A DNA stretch of 64,000 bases, from assembly GCA_951394405.1 (NCBI GenBank), contig OX596337.1, positions 2,728,001-2,792,000 of the forward strand. Direction: 5' to 3'. How positions within the stretch are numbered: the stretch's first letter is position 1; every line of letters begins with the position of its first letter. Positions 1 to 10,898 of this stretch are shown one piece after another. This stretch comes from Coprinellus micaceus. Taxonomy: Eukaryota > Basidiomycota > Agaricomycetes > Agaricales > Psathyrellaceae. Under the pieces are notes generated by a model. It did no database searches, was not told the origin of the DNA, and worked only from the letters and a program-made list of their open reading frames with translations. A program made the position numbers and the translations under genes.

Positions 1-264
1 AGAAGTCAAGTCCACTGCCCCTGTCGATCCATCAAATGGCGTTGCGCCGCTGGCTTGCCACACGGACTCCACCTTCAATTCACTCTCTCTCTCTCAGGGT
101 TCCCAGGGTGCGGTTTGCATTTCGTGAATAGAAAAACAGCTGTACCTGAGATGACACCACGCCACGATAAAGAACTCGTCAAGTCCCAAGAAAAAGAGCA
201 ATTGCCAAAAGAAAACACAACCCAACATAAATAAGGTGGACCAGCCGGAGACAAAGGAAAGCCA

Positions 265-2131
265 TTACGAAGAGGTTGGGGGCGCTTGGGAGGGTGGTAT
301 TGCGTCGGTTCTATGGCCTCCGTTCTGGTTGATGAGCTGGTTGACGGTGGATGTGGAGGGTGGGTGGGTGATTGGCGGGAGGAGGTTTTGTGGCTGTTGC
401 TGGGGTTGTTGATTTGCAGGAGGTAGGTGGGGAAACTGGGCAGAGATGGGTGGTATCTGCCCATACGGCACCTGGTGGTGTGGAGGTGGAGGACCGTTTG
501 GACCAAGGAAGCTTGGCATGGGACCACCGTGACGTAAGGCCTCGTTCTCCCGACGCAAAGCATCAACCTCTGCCAGCAACTCCGCGCTCTGGTCCTTGAG
601 GTGCGTGACATACTCAATTGCTGGTTGGTGGCGACTGTCAGTGTGTGGACAACGGGGTGTCGTAAAATGCAAGCTTACCCTTCGTTAGAATCTCCCATTT
701 GCTCGCCTTCATCCCACGGTCTTGAGGCAGCTGATCTCGTAGGTCGTCAAACAGCTCTTTCATCTCTTTCCGACGTTTCCGCTCTGCGAGTTTATGCGAG
801 ACCCTGAGTTCTGGAGAACGGGAGTATGGCGTTGCTCCTTCCTTCTTGAAGCCGGCCCCTGTCTCGTCGTGAGCGGAGCTTGGACCTGAGCCCGGAATAT
901 TGTCCTGTCGCGAAGGGGGCCGTGAGCGCTCATGAAGGCGCGAAGGCGGAACAGAGGGATTTGTCAACGCGTCCGTTACTGACATGCGACGGTCTTGGGG
1001 GAAATTCATCGGGGGAATCGTGTTCGTATGGATTGCAGGGTCGAACGGCCTGTTCACCTGATGATCTCCTTCGCCACCCAGAGGGTTCGGGTGGTCCCAA
1101 GTGAATGAAGCCATGCTTCCGGGTAGTTTGGAGGGTGGAAGGGGTTCGTCATGGTTGAGTGCTTGCACAAATCCTGGGAAGATAGCGGGAGCAGAGTCTC
1201 GCCTTTCATTCATGAGGTTCCAGGGGCTGATACGCGAATCGACTGAATTGCGGCGGTCCTCAAGGCTGAGTTGAGCTATTCGTTGGGTATCGATAGTGGA
1301 GCCACGTCGCTTGGGTGCCGGTGCTTCAGTGTCAACTTCCATGATGCTGGGGACACCAGGGCCGACCAGTTGGGGGTCGATTTCTTCACCCACCGGTAGG
1401 AACATGGATCGGTCGGTGGACAGCTTGCGCTTCGTTCCGTGAGGGGCGGAGAGGTGAGGAAGTGTGATAGGACCAGAGGCCCCAGCAGCAATTGAATGGC
1501 GGCGCATGGAAAAGTCAAAGTTTTCTCTACTTCGACGGGCGAGCGCGTCCTGGCGTTCATGATCGCCGTTCATATGATTGGGTTCCTTGGGAGCAGCGGA
1601 AGCTTGTGAAACGTTAGCGAAGTTGGTGGCGACGCGCAGCGGCGTGGTACGAGAGGGCACACCTGAATAGTTACGTGAGGGGTCATGGAGGTCATGGGAG
1701 GTGGAAGATGAGACGCGAAGACCGTTCTGGTCTGTCGAGGGAGACCGCAACAGCTTTCGAATTTGCGACCCATGATCGGATGGCTGGGGCGTGGCGTCGC
1801 CGAAAACGTAAGGGGATGCAGGGCGAGGGTCAAGCATTGGGGGTTTGAAGCCCGATTCGTGGTACACGGGAGAGGGGGCAGACCCTGCAGAATTGGGCTG
1901 CTCTGGCTGGTGGCGAAACCCCGTATTGAGCTTCATGCTGCCACTCGCCGTCGGAGCAGCATGGAGCGACGGGTCCGTGATGGAGCCCCTTCGCTGGGTC
2001 TGCAACCATTCAAGAGAGGCGAGAGCTGGCGACTTGCTTGGGCCCGAGTCGCGTTGGTGGGGACTGTAGGAGAGCTGCTTTGGGGGCGAGTGGAAGGGAG
2101 GGACGGGCGACGGACCAGAGTCCTTCATCAT
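265..2131 (-). CDS. bHLH-leucine zipper transcription factor
   Basis: A nuclear DNA-binding regulator of 602 residues in two exons (2131-679 and 620-265; a 58-base GTAAGC...CCAG intron interrupts the HLH). Residues 1 to about 440 are Ser/Pro-rich and low in complexity. The basic region HKLAERKRR, near residue 446, has the His-Glu-Arg spacing of group B bHLH proteins, which by family knowledge bind the E-box CACGTG. Helix 1 ([12 protein letters not shown]), a loop and helix 2 (WEILTKAIEYV) follow and run straight into four leucines spaced seven apart ([17 protein letters not shown] region, ending LR), so a zipper is predicted. The tail is Pro/Gln-rich. I chose the MMKDSG start at 2131, because an upstream in-frame ATG at 2266 would leave only one base after the ELG1 stop. 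Target pathway is unknown; an Ino4-, Cbf1- or SREBP-like role cannot be separated by eye. Confidence 0.88.
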
Positions 2132-2267
2132 TGTCGGGGACGACGAGGAGGGGGACGGCGACGGCGAGCAGGAAGGAGGGATGGTTGAGCTGGAAGGGGA
2201 TGGCAAATATGGGTCTCGCGTGCGGCCTAATCGGGTTATATTGGTGCAGGGTGTAAACAACTGCAAT

Positions 2268-5249
2268 CTATGCTAAATCTCCAAAACATATCTCTCCCAA
2301 CCCCTCCCGGCCACCCTCACTGAGATTCAGGGTCCGGTACAATCCGCTCGTTGCACTGTTCCGCGTCTGTCTGCCTCTCCGTCCCACCGCCTGCTGCACC
2401 AGTGCCACCGCCTGCGCCTCTTCAGCCTCCGCGACCTGCTTGATCAACGGAATGTAGTCCGTAAACACCTGCGTCTGCCCCCCACCCCACACGCGATGAG
2501 GGCAAGTGTCCCTGAGCAGAGCGTAGCAGTGCATGAGAAACCTTTCTCTGTTCCTCGCCAGCTTCTGGCCTTCCCCATTGATCGCGGCTGACATGGATCG
2601 CGGTCGCACTCGATCTCTAATGATCGCCCCAATCTCGATGTCTCGAGTGTATGTGCTCGGCAACGAACCGTCCAGTCGCGTGTCATTCAAAACAGGGTGG
2701 CCCATTTCGTCGTCGTTTGTAGGTCCCAAACTTTCGACCTCGATTGCCTATAAGCATCTTCAGTACCCTGTTTCTCACAGAAAATCAGAAACGACGAACC
2801 GCAGGACGATCAAGCGCATTGCGGGATAGCTCACTGTCGAGAGAGGATGCCATATCTGCGTCATAAGCCGCCTTTCTCAATTCTGCCAGTTCGACTTCTT
2901 TCTCGGAGGCGTCTCTCACAACGGAGGGACGGAGCCCTGGCCCAGGATCAAATAAAGTTGATACCGATGGCTGGGTCTCGGCGCTTGCATGCGGAAACCC
3001 GGTCGTTAATGAAAGATCTAGGCAATGAATAGCCCTACGGATGTCGGGAACGTGTTCAGATCGATGACTTGGATCTTGGTCTTCCCGCGACGCAATGCAG
3101 CGTTCGAGTACCATACGGTCTACGGATCGACCTTCGGCGCAACATATGCTTTGCAGGTAGGAAGTCAAAATATCCGACGGACACGCGTCGAAGGTCAAAA
3201 CACGCTGCAAAGGTAGATCATCCAGTGGAACCAGCGAGATATCTAGCCAAAAGATAAACAACCAGCCTGAATGGGAAAAAAAGAGGACCAAGAGTACTCA
3301 CCATTGCAAGTGCAAATGATAGGTCTTTTACACTCTCTGATTACCTCTTTGACGCTATCCCAAAACCGGACATCCTCTTTAAAGAGAATATCAACTTCCT
3401 CCAACAAGATTAATGACTGGCCCAATGACGGAGGTCGATCGCGCTCTGAATTATCAATCTCCAGGTCGGTCAGGGGGGCGCTGCTTCTGTCGCGTTCAGA
3501 TGCCGGTTCGGACTGCGATAAGTTGAGACCCTGTTTTCGTTTGGTGGGCGAACCGAATGGGAGAAAGTCGTGGCGTCCGTGCGGCTTTTGGCGAACAAGG
3601 TGGTTCTTGCCTACCTCGCCCACGAGGTTTTCGATGCTGCTGCCGTTTCGCCTCCCGATACCTGGGTAAACCTCAAACACCTCCCAACCCAATTCTTCGG
3701 CGCAGGCGTAGACGCCTGCTGTTTTCCCAGATCCCGGGGGCCCGACTAACAATATCGTATTGTGGAGTTCGCCAAGATGCTGGGGCGATTCTGTTGCTTG
3801 GTTCGAGAAAGGCTCGGGTCCAGTGTCCGGGAGAGAAGACGACGAGGGGATGGGGCTGGAGGGAGCGAACTGCGGTTCGCTATCGTATTCCGACCAGGCA
3901 TAGGCTGAAGACGAATATCCCTCTTCGTCACCATCTTCGTCGTCATCGGCAATCCAATTGTCCTCCTCCTCAGACTCGGTCTTTGCCCGTTTCCTGTAAC
4001 GCGCCCGAGTCGCCTCCCGGATGACTCGCGGTCGTTTCCTGCTCTTGTTCGGAGGTCGTCTGCCACCTACATTTGTCGGCCGTTCCGTAACAGGTATTCG
4101 GTCACCAGGGTCTCCCAGTTGTAGAGCGAGAGCTCGGAGCCAGTTCCGTAGGTACTGAGCGCTTGCTTCATTTCCGAGTACTTCTTCAGCACAGCGTGGC
4201 CGCCATTTCTCCGCAAGCGTGCGTCCATTCGGCGGTTGTGAAGAGGGCTGGGATAGTGACCGATCCATTAGCCTGGATATGGACGGATAACGCAGTAGAT
4301 GTTCCCCTGGAATGGTCGAGTTAGTTTCTTGCGTACAGAGAACTATCCCCCCTTGTGAACCCAAATTCCTGTCGTTTCCATGCGTCGGTGAAAAAGTTTG
4401 GTGTCCAGGAGTTAGGAAGGCATAGTCGGATGACTCGTGGACTTCGATGATATCTCTGCGCCCAGGCGATCGTCTGCGTGGCGTACCGATGGGAGAAGCT
4501 GGTGCGGGGGTTTGTGGACCCCTAACATGTTGCGAGTCGCGATCAGGAAAGGGGACTGTCCAGCTCTGAGGGTTAACGGACTTGGGCCTCTGAGAAATCT
4601 GGGGTGCTTTCTGTTTCGTCAAACTTCCTCTTGGAACAAAGAAGGGATGAACAACCCCAGACTTCGGAGGGACCTTCAAGGTAGGTCCCTTGACGGGGCT
4701 GGAATTGATGATGATGGGTTTCGATGGTGTCGTTCCTTCTACATTCTGAACAAGGAGAGCTGGAGGTAGAAGAGGCGCAGCAACTGTGTCAGTGGGTAGT
4801 GCGATGCGGGGGTTTAATGGTGTTTGAGGTTCGGATGGCCGCAGTTCAGCGTTGCTTAACTCCGGCATGCCGAGTTGTTTAAGTTCAGCTACTGTGGATT
4901 CAAAGTTCTTAACAGTCAGCACATGAGGTTGTCATTTAGACTCGCCTTCATTTAGTGCGAGCTCAACGTCGCGGGTGTGATCGTCAAGGGTAACTGCTAC
5001 GGACGTAGACGGGCCCTCCTCCTGTGTCACAGGCGTTTCCTGCGCTTCAGGTGCAGGTGATGATTCTATGGAGATCACGGTCACTGGTGCTTTCGCAGCC
5101 TTGGTAGTGAACATGTCCAAAAGAGATCGCTGCTGGTTCACCTCCTCCTGAACGAACGGGTTTCAGCTACAGGTCCCCCAGACTTTCAAGCGCCCTACCG
5201 GCTTCTTCCCCTTCTTCTTAGGCCCCCCCTTCTTCTGACGCTCGACCAT
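2268..5249 (-). CDS. ELG1: ELG1/ATAD5-type RFC-like PCNA unloader subunit
   Basis: Large subunit of the alternative clamp loader that removes PCNA from chromatin after replication. Five exons splice to 919 residues in one frame: 5249-5199, 5147-4968, 4907-3302, 3242-2800, 2747-2268, with introns of 51-60 bases. The N-terminus has a Lys-rich stretch and then QRSLLDMF, a PIP-box-like PCNA-binding motif. The RFC-type start of the ATPase reads [17 protein letters not shown]; Walker A is GPPGSGKT; Walker B is [11 protein letters not shown] followed by KEDVRFW, the Elg1-type variant. Sensor 1 is ICTCND, made by the splice at 3302/3242. A bipartite Arg/Lys-rich stretch (about residues 290-320) and an acidic insert sit just before Walker A. 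It is head-to-head with the JmjC gene (219 bases between ATGs), and an ACGCGT box lies 83 bases upstream. Rad24 and Ctf18 are alternatives, but the Walker B context favours Elg1. Confidence 0.88.
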
Positions 5250-5274
5250 GGCGAGCCCTGTGGTGGTTGCTGGT

Positions 5275-5329
5275 AGCAAACGAGGTGACGCGAGGGCGAC
5301 GCTGTGAGAGTGGAGAGCAAACGAGGTGA
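5275..5329. repeat. 14-bp direct repeat in divergent promoter
   Basis: AGCAAACGAGGTGA is present exactly at 5275-5288 and again at 5316-5329, a 41-base period, in the 219-base gap between the ELG1 and JmjC start codons. It may be a duplicated regulator site or a short duplication. Confidence 0.6.
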
Positions 5330-5331
5330 AA

Positions 5332-5337
5332 ACGCGT
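5332..5337. promoter_or_regulatory. MCB (ACGCGT) element in the ELG1/JMJD7 shared promoter
   Basis: Exact MluI cell-cycle box ACGCGT, the binding site of MBF-type G1/S regulators in fungi. The flanking 8-mer CGCGTCGG occurs twice, at 5333-5340 and 5345-5352, four bases apart. The site is 83 bases upstream of the ELG1 ATG and about 130 bases upstream of the JmjC ATG. S-phase control of ELG1 is inferred, not shown. Confidence 0.5.
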
Positions 5338-5381
5338 CGGTGACCGCGTCGGAAAGCAGTCACGTATGTCACGCCCCCAGA

Positions 5382-5393
5382 TCTAAATTTAGA
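5382..5393. repeat. 12-bp perfect palindrome
   Basis: TCTAAATTTAGA is a perfect 12-base palindrome in the same divergent promoter, 76 bases before the JmjC start codon. An AT-rich palindrome in a GC-richer promoter suits a dimeric regulator, but no factor is identified. Confidence 0.4.
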
Positions 5394-5468
5394 CGCAAGT
5401 CGCCAGAGCTGAGCATCAGCGCTCGTCAACATCCGATACCTGCTCTCGTTCTGCACGCCACCTCCGCC

Positions 5469-6887
5469 ATGGCGGAATATAGGTCAAACAAGGACCCTTT
5501 ACACCTGCTCACAGAGGAATATCGAGGTATGTATTTGCCAAGTTGTTTTCATCTTCTTGCTCATGCTTAAGTGCAAGGCTATCAGAGATGAATGGCACGC
5601 ATGTCGAGGTGCTTCCCGAACCTCCATCTGCCCTTGAATTTTCAAGATTGGTTCATATCTCTCGGCCGGTTCTTATCCAGAGTGCGGTGCAACTTAATCA
5701 GTGATAACTCTGGGCATTATGGAAATTTCTTGAACACACAGGACTTGAGCTTCCCGCTCACAGGCTCTGGTCAGACCACTATTTGATACAGAAGCTTGGC
5801 TCGCAGCCTCTTTCTGTCGCGGTTACACCTGATGGGTGCGCCTTCCCCAGCGTCTCCATTACGACTCACCGCGACTCACCACCTACCCTCGTGACTCGCA
5901 GTCGAGCAGACGCCATACACAAAGGCCCCGATGGACTTGACTACTTTGTCGAACCGTTGGTGGAGAAGCTAACGATCCAGGAACTGTTGAACCAGATCAA
6001 CTCAGGTGAGCATCGACGAACGATCTGTTCTCACCGGATATCTAACGGTGTTCATTAGACGGTGAAAATGGCATCTACTACCTGCAGTCGCAGAACGGGA
6101 ACATGTTCTCCTCGGGAGACGATGATGACGACCCTCACATATCTGAGTTCGGCAGTCTTCGATCTGATATCGTGAGCGAGATAGACTGGTGTAGTGAAGC
6201 GTTGGGTGTGTATTCGCTTCCTTGTGCGCTCGTCGGATAGTCCTGCTCGCGCAACACTAACTTGATTGGTCTAGGTCGACAGCCAGAAGCTGTCAATATT
6301 TGGATAGGGAACGGAAAGAGTGTTACCAGCATTCACAGTGGTTCGTCTCTTCGCTTCCCGCGAAACAGCGCCCCAGTTCCTGATCGTACGCAGACCCATA
6401 TGAAAACATCTATTCTGTGGTTCGAGGGGAGAAGCGTTTCACGCTAATCCCTCCGACGGACGGATGGTCTCTCCAAGGTGAGTCCAAGTCGCCATCGTGT
6501 CTCGAGCATGGCGGCTGAAGTGCATTGCGATCACTTTTAGAGCATTTCTATCCTCGTGCCCGGTTCACTCGCTCGAGTCCCGACGGTCTGCTCGAGATAT
6601 CGCCTTCATCGGAGCGCACTCCTCTCGTAAGGTGGTCCTCACTCCCTGACAGGAAATTTCTGGAATCAGTACCGTCGAACGTTCGTCCTATCCAAGTAAC
6701 TGTGCGGCCAGGGCAGGCGATGTATTTGCCAGTGGGTTGGTGGCACCATGTTGAGCAGTCCGACGAAACAACCATCGCGCTAAACTGGTGGTACGACGCC
6801 GAATCACGAGGGCTACAGTCGGCTGTCCTTAGAGCGTTGAGAGAAGTAGAGCATGTACCTAAAGCCAATGAAACCGAGAGCGCCTAA
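5469..6887 (+). CDS. JmjC-domain hydroxylase, JMJD7 type
   Basis: Predicted Fe(II)/2-oxoglutarate-dependent oxygenase. Animal JMJD7 is a lysyl hydroxylase acting on DRG-family translation GTPases; the same substrate here is inference. About seven short introns are needed. Read in order the protein gives RPVLIQ, RLWSDHYLIQKLG, SVAVTPDGRADAIH (a splice across about 5836-5899 restores DGRADA), WCSEALGRQPEAVNIWIGNGKSVTSIHSD, YENIYSVVRGEKRFTLIPP and PGQAMYLPVGWWHHVEQ. The iron ligands His-X-Asp (HSD) and the distal His in WHHV are visible, and the order matches JMJD7. The start at 5469 gives MAEYRSNKDPLHLL; the first intron is 5527-5585. The C-terminus is NETESA. It shares a short promoter with ELG1 and is followed by NHP2 on the same strand. 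Confidence 0.85.
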
Positions 6888-7026
6888 ATTTCTGGCAGTG
6901 GATTTCTGTGTACCCGCTGGTCACGTCGATGTGACTTTGGCGTGACGCCTCTGTGTCCGTGGTCACGCTACCTGTTTTTTCGACAAGTGAAGCACATCAA
7001 CACCCACCTGTGTATTATAATCCCCA

Positions 7027-7779
7027 ATGGCAAAGGAAGGCAAGGTCGACAAGAAGGACAAGAAGAGGAAGGAACACGAGCAGGAGGCTGAGGACGTCGA
7101 AATGGGCGATGTCGCACCTGAGGTACGATTCCTTGAGGTTGAAAGTACATCACCCAAATGCTAACGGTCGCCAACCTCAGTCTCCATCGAAGAAGGCCAA
7201 AAAGGAGAAGGACGAGGTCATTGTCGCGCCAGAGGATATCTCACCCATTGCCCATCCACTAGCCCAAAAAAAGCTGGTAAAGAAGCTGCACAAAACTATC
7301 AAGAAGGGTGTGGAATTTGTGATGCAATGCTAAGCGCCGAGAGCTGATGGTTGTCCCTTTGCTAGCTTCGAAAGCGCGTCAGGTGAAGCGAGGAGTGAAG
7401 GAGGTTGTGAAGGGTATTCGCAAGGGCGAGAAGGGGTGAGTTTTCCTACGAGTTCATCGGGGTTTCTGAGATAACCAACGTTTTCCGTAGCCTGCTCATC
7501 CTGGCCGCTGACATCAACCCAATCGACATTATCTCCCATTTGCCCGTCCTTTGTGAAGAGGCGCATGTACCTTACGTTTTCGTTGCCTCAAAGGAGGAAC
7601 TTGGTCAGGCAAGCGCAACGAAGCGGCCAACGAGTTGCGTGATGGTTTGTCCGAATCAGAAGCGGAAGACCAAGCCCAAGGATGGCGAGAGCAAGGAGAA
7701 GGACGACGATTACAAGGAGCTTTACGACGAGTGTTTCCAGGAGGTGCAAAAACTTGACCATAAGGTCATCTTCGAGTAG
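7027..7779 (+). CDS. NHP2: NHP2, H/ACA snoRNP core protein (L7Ae family)
   Basis: RNA-binding component of the H/ACA box snoRNPs that pseudouridylate rRNA in the nucleolus. Four exons encode a Lys/Glu-rich head (MAKEGKVDKKDKKRKE), then HPLAQKKLVKKLHKTIKK, ASKARQVKRGVKEVVKGIRK and an L7Ae core with LLILAADINPIDIISHLP, VPYVFVASKEELG and ATKRPTSCVMV. These segments match NHP2 nearly residue for residue by family memory. The tail (GESKEKDDDYKELYDE) is charged and longer than in yeast. The gene is not seen as a single open frame because three introns of about 50-60 bases split it. A fourth GTGAGT...CCCCCAG intron appears just after the stop, in the 3' UTR. Confidence 0.93.
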
Positions 7780-8146
7780 ACTGGGTTTTATGTGAGTATC
7801 GACCGGCTGATTTATCTTGTTCCACCTTAACCGTCCCCCAGTTAGTTTTCTTTATCTCTGTACTATAATATCGACCTATCCATTCCCTGCCACTCAACAT
7901 GTCGCTCTGCTCAGGAACCTCGCCGCAGTATCTCGGCCTACCGACTTCTCCGTAGCCTGGCTCATGACGATCGGGCCCTGGGAGCGGCTCCTCATATCAT
8001 AGCCGAATTCAGGCGATCTGTGAAACAGTCTTAGCTCTCCTCCCTGGGAATCGTCATGGCCCCAAGGTACTGAAACATCTTATATACCTTCTGCAGGGCA
8101 TCACTGTCCGCATACACCCCTTGCATCTGACAACCACTCGTTCACC
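7780..8146 (+). other. Intergenic: NHP2 3' UTR and promoter of next gene
   Basis: No gene is seen. The first part holds an intron-like GTGAGT...CCCCCAG segment starting 12 bases after the NHP2 stop. The last part carries a TATATA box at 8081-8086. Confidence 0.6.
8081..8086 (+). promoter_or_regulatory. TATA box for the gene at 8147
   Basis: CTTATATACC lies 66 bases upstream of the ATG, a normal distance for a fungal TATA box with a short 5' UTR. TATA promoters are often inducible, so a condition-dependent gene is inferred. Confidence 0.5.
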
Positions 8147-8953
8147 ATGTCCTCGAACTTCAACCAAACATCTGGCTCTCGATTCACCTCTGGCGACCAA
8201 CCAGTGCATTTGCATGAGCACTCTCGCCCTGGAGGTACTGTCCCTCCTCCCGTTTCTGCACTCGGTATTGAACTCCGGACCCTCCAGACGATATCTGGCA
8301 GGATGACGAATACGATTCATCCCTCAGCAGGTCGCACATGAACACTGGGAGCAACTTGTCGGGCACCGGGCATTCCACTGCTCGTCAGAGCAGCGGGGAC
8401 CATGTCATCTACACAGAGAAGGTCACCAAGGAGTACGATGCTCAAGGCAACGTCATTAAAACCAATGTCGAACACCCCAAGCCTGGCACCCTCAATGGTG
8501 CGCTTGCGTTTTTCTCTCCAAATCGGGCGTTCTAAGCTTCTACGCAGCCTTTGACGACAATCCCACTGGGCGCAGCGGGGTCTCTGGGCCCACTGGCTCC
8601 TCGACTGGTATAAGCGGTGGTAGTCGCCAACCTATGGTTTCCGACGAATACGGTGAAACCGGTACAAGTCGTCTTGGGGAGGAAACCCAGAGGACAAGCG
8701 CTGGCGCACCTCGGGAGAGGACTGTTCCTGGAACCCAGCATAGCCTAGGAGATAAGATTACCTGTGAGTCGCTGCTTACTGTGCGTCGGACAGAGCTGAC
8801 CCCCTCGTAGCCACCGGCCAAAAGATGATGGGCAAGGCCACCTCCAACCCTCAGCAGTACTACGAGGGCGAAAGCACGGTAAGTATCTGCCCTAGGTTGA
8901 TGGACTTGTGCTCAAAAATTCCACAGCTGGGCAAGTTCAACCCGCTGAAGTAA
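8147..8953 (+). CDS. Hypothetical protein, hydrophilic, Gly/Ser/Thr-rich
   Basis: Not recognised. Four introns splice cleanly into one frame of about 200 residues. It starts MSSNFNQTSGSRFTSGDQ, continues DDIWQDDEYDSS, then a charged core DHVIYTEKVTKEYDAQGNVI, a Gly/Ser/Thr-rich stretch (SGPTGSSTGISGGSRQP), and ends QKMMGKATSNPQQYYEG then ESTLGKFNPLK before the TAA at 8951-8953. No signal peptide or membrane span is seen. Every splice restores frame (for example the codon split at 8234 and the GTAAGT donor after ESGT-like ACG), which supports a real gene. The hydrophilic, low-complexity composition and TATA promoter recall stress-responsive, partly disordered fungal proteins, but no family is claimed. 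Confidence 0.7.
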
Positions 8954-9146
8954 ACTGACCTCTCTCCCCAAGCAAATTGTACTATAGCAGAATGTAGTCT
9001 TGTGCCTTGTACATTACAAGTCCAAATGTCTCCGCGATAAAATGTGATTGATGATCACGTCTTTTCACACGTTTTCGCGATTTCTGGGTGTATGGTGGTC
9101 GCAAACCCTCTGTCACTGCCGTCCACGTCTCTCTTACCGCATTCCA

Positions 9147-10898
9147 ATGCCTGCCTCCAAATCATCTGCTGCCTCCGCCGCCAACAAGGCTGGTGCCAAA
9201 CCCAAGACCGCGTCCAGCAGTGGAACCGCAACCCCTGTTTCATCAGCGGACAAGGACACGTCGGACATTGGGATCGCCACGTTGACTGGCGGAAGGCCCG
9301 ACAAGAAGACGTACGACGCCCAGCAGGAGCAAATTAAGAAGGAAATCGATGCCTTGCAGGTTAAGCTCGTAAGTACACGATTCTCCATCCTTCCGGTTGC
9401 CATCATCTGTCGTCCAGCGTGAATATTTTCTAAAGTCGTATGCGTTTTCTAGGGCGCCGTTCGCGAGAAGATCTCGCTCGCAACTGGGAAGTCTGGACCT
9501 GGAAATGACAGAAGACAAGAGCTCCGTCAGGAGCTCGATGCCATTCGCAGCCAGCAGTCGCAGGGCAAGCAATCTCGAAGCAAGACCATCGAGCAGGTGA
9601 AGGCGTTGCAGGATGGCGTGCAACAGAAGGTAGGGCTACCGCATCTATCCTTGAAAGTTCGTCCCACTCACATGGATTCTAGGCCAAGGCCCTCCAAGCT
9701 GCTAAGGGCAAGGTCCCCTTCAAGACTGTCGAGGAGGTTGATGCCCATATCCAGTGTGTTCACCCCATTCCGTGCACCGATCCCCTATTGACCCAGTTGT
9801 AGAAATCTCGAAAGGCAGGTGGAGTCTGGAAGCATGAAACTCGCCGACGAGAAACGTGCTTTGAATGAGATCCAAACCACCCGCCGTAGCCGCAAAATCG
9901 TGGAAGGCTTCCAAGCCGAGCAGTCCTCCATTGAGTCCGACCGTGCTCAGATCGAAGAGCTCAGGAGCCAGCTCGACGACCCCGTAGCCAAAGCTGCCAG
10001 CGACCGCTGGGAGGCCATCCAGAAGGAGCTCGACGACCTCAAGCAGGCGGGTGACGAGGCCGCTGCCGGCCGTAACAAGCTCTTCCGTGAGCGCGACGAT
10101 CTCCAGGCCAAACTCAACACGCTTTACGACTCGAAGCGTGCCTCCGCCATTGCGTACCGGGAAGCAAACGACAAGTACTACAAGAAGGTCCAGGAAGAGA
10201 GGCAGAGGAGGGCTGATCGCGACCGTGCGCAGCGATTGGCGGAGGAGCAGGCGAAGAAGAAGGAGATTGCCGACCATCTGTTGGAGGAGGCCCAGACACC
10301 CGCGTTCCAGTTCCAGATCGAGGATTGCCAGACTCTCATCGACTCGCTGTCGGGCAAGGCCACCGAGAACGTCACCTTCAAGGGCACCCCTGATGCTCAA
10401 GAAAAGGCCCTGGCTGGCGTGCCCAAGCTCGAGGTTCGCAAGGTCGAGGCTATCGTCCCCGAAGGTGCGGTCATCAAGAAGAAGGGTGGCGACGAAGAGT
10501 CATACTTCGTTGCCAACAAAAGGAACAAGGGAGGCAACAAGAAACCTTCTTCAAAACCCTCCGCTGAGGCCCCCGCCCCCGCTGCCCCATCATCCACATC
10601 CTCGTCACAACTCCAGCTTCCCCTCCCCACCCTCTCCGCCCTCCTTTCCCTGTCAATACCCCCACCCGCCAACAGTACAGACGTTCCTCGCGTCATTGAG
10701 GATCTGAAGACCAAGAAGGCCTGGTTCGAGGCTAACCAGGAGAGTGTTACTGCTGAGAACATTGCCAAGGCGAAGGCTCGCATTGAGAGGCTCAGTGCTA
10801 ACGACGACGAGACCAAGGCTACTGCTGGTGATGCCGTTGCATCGCCAGTAGAGCCTGAAGCGGCTGTTTCTCCGGAGGAAGCTAGGATCGACGCTTAA
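9147..10898 (+). CDS. BFR1: BFR1-like mRNP/nuclear segregation protein
   Basis: Coiled-coil protein matching the Bfr1 family, which in yeast associates with polysomal mRNPs at the ER and affects nuclear segregation and secretion. After a Ser/Ala-rich head (MPASKSSAASAANKAG) the hallmark Bfr1 opening RPDKKTYDAQQEQIKKEID appears. Long heptad-rich coiled coil follows (KTVEEVDAHIQNLERQ, SDRWEAIQKELDDLKQ, AYREANDKYYKKVQEERQ) and then an Arg/Lys/Glu-rich helix. The middle has QIEDCQTLIDSL and VPEGAVIKKKGGDEESYFV; a Pro/Ser-rich linker precedes a short C-terminal helical part (VIEDLKTKKAWFEANQ). Small introns lie near 9370-9450, 9629-9684 and 9753-9803; the rest is one long exon. The cytoplasmic RNA-binding role is from the family. 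Confidence 0.88.

Noticed and set aside
2268..5249. Three separate minus-strand genes in place of ELG1
   Set aside because: The pieces join in one frame through 51-60-base introns, and sensor 1 (ICTCND) is created by the splice, so one gene explains them.
9720..10400. 226-codon open frame antisense to BFR1
   Set aside because: It is the mirror of a strongly coding, Lys/Glu-rich coiled-coil exon; the Leu/Val-rich translation is the expected antisense artefact.
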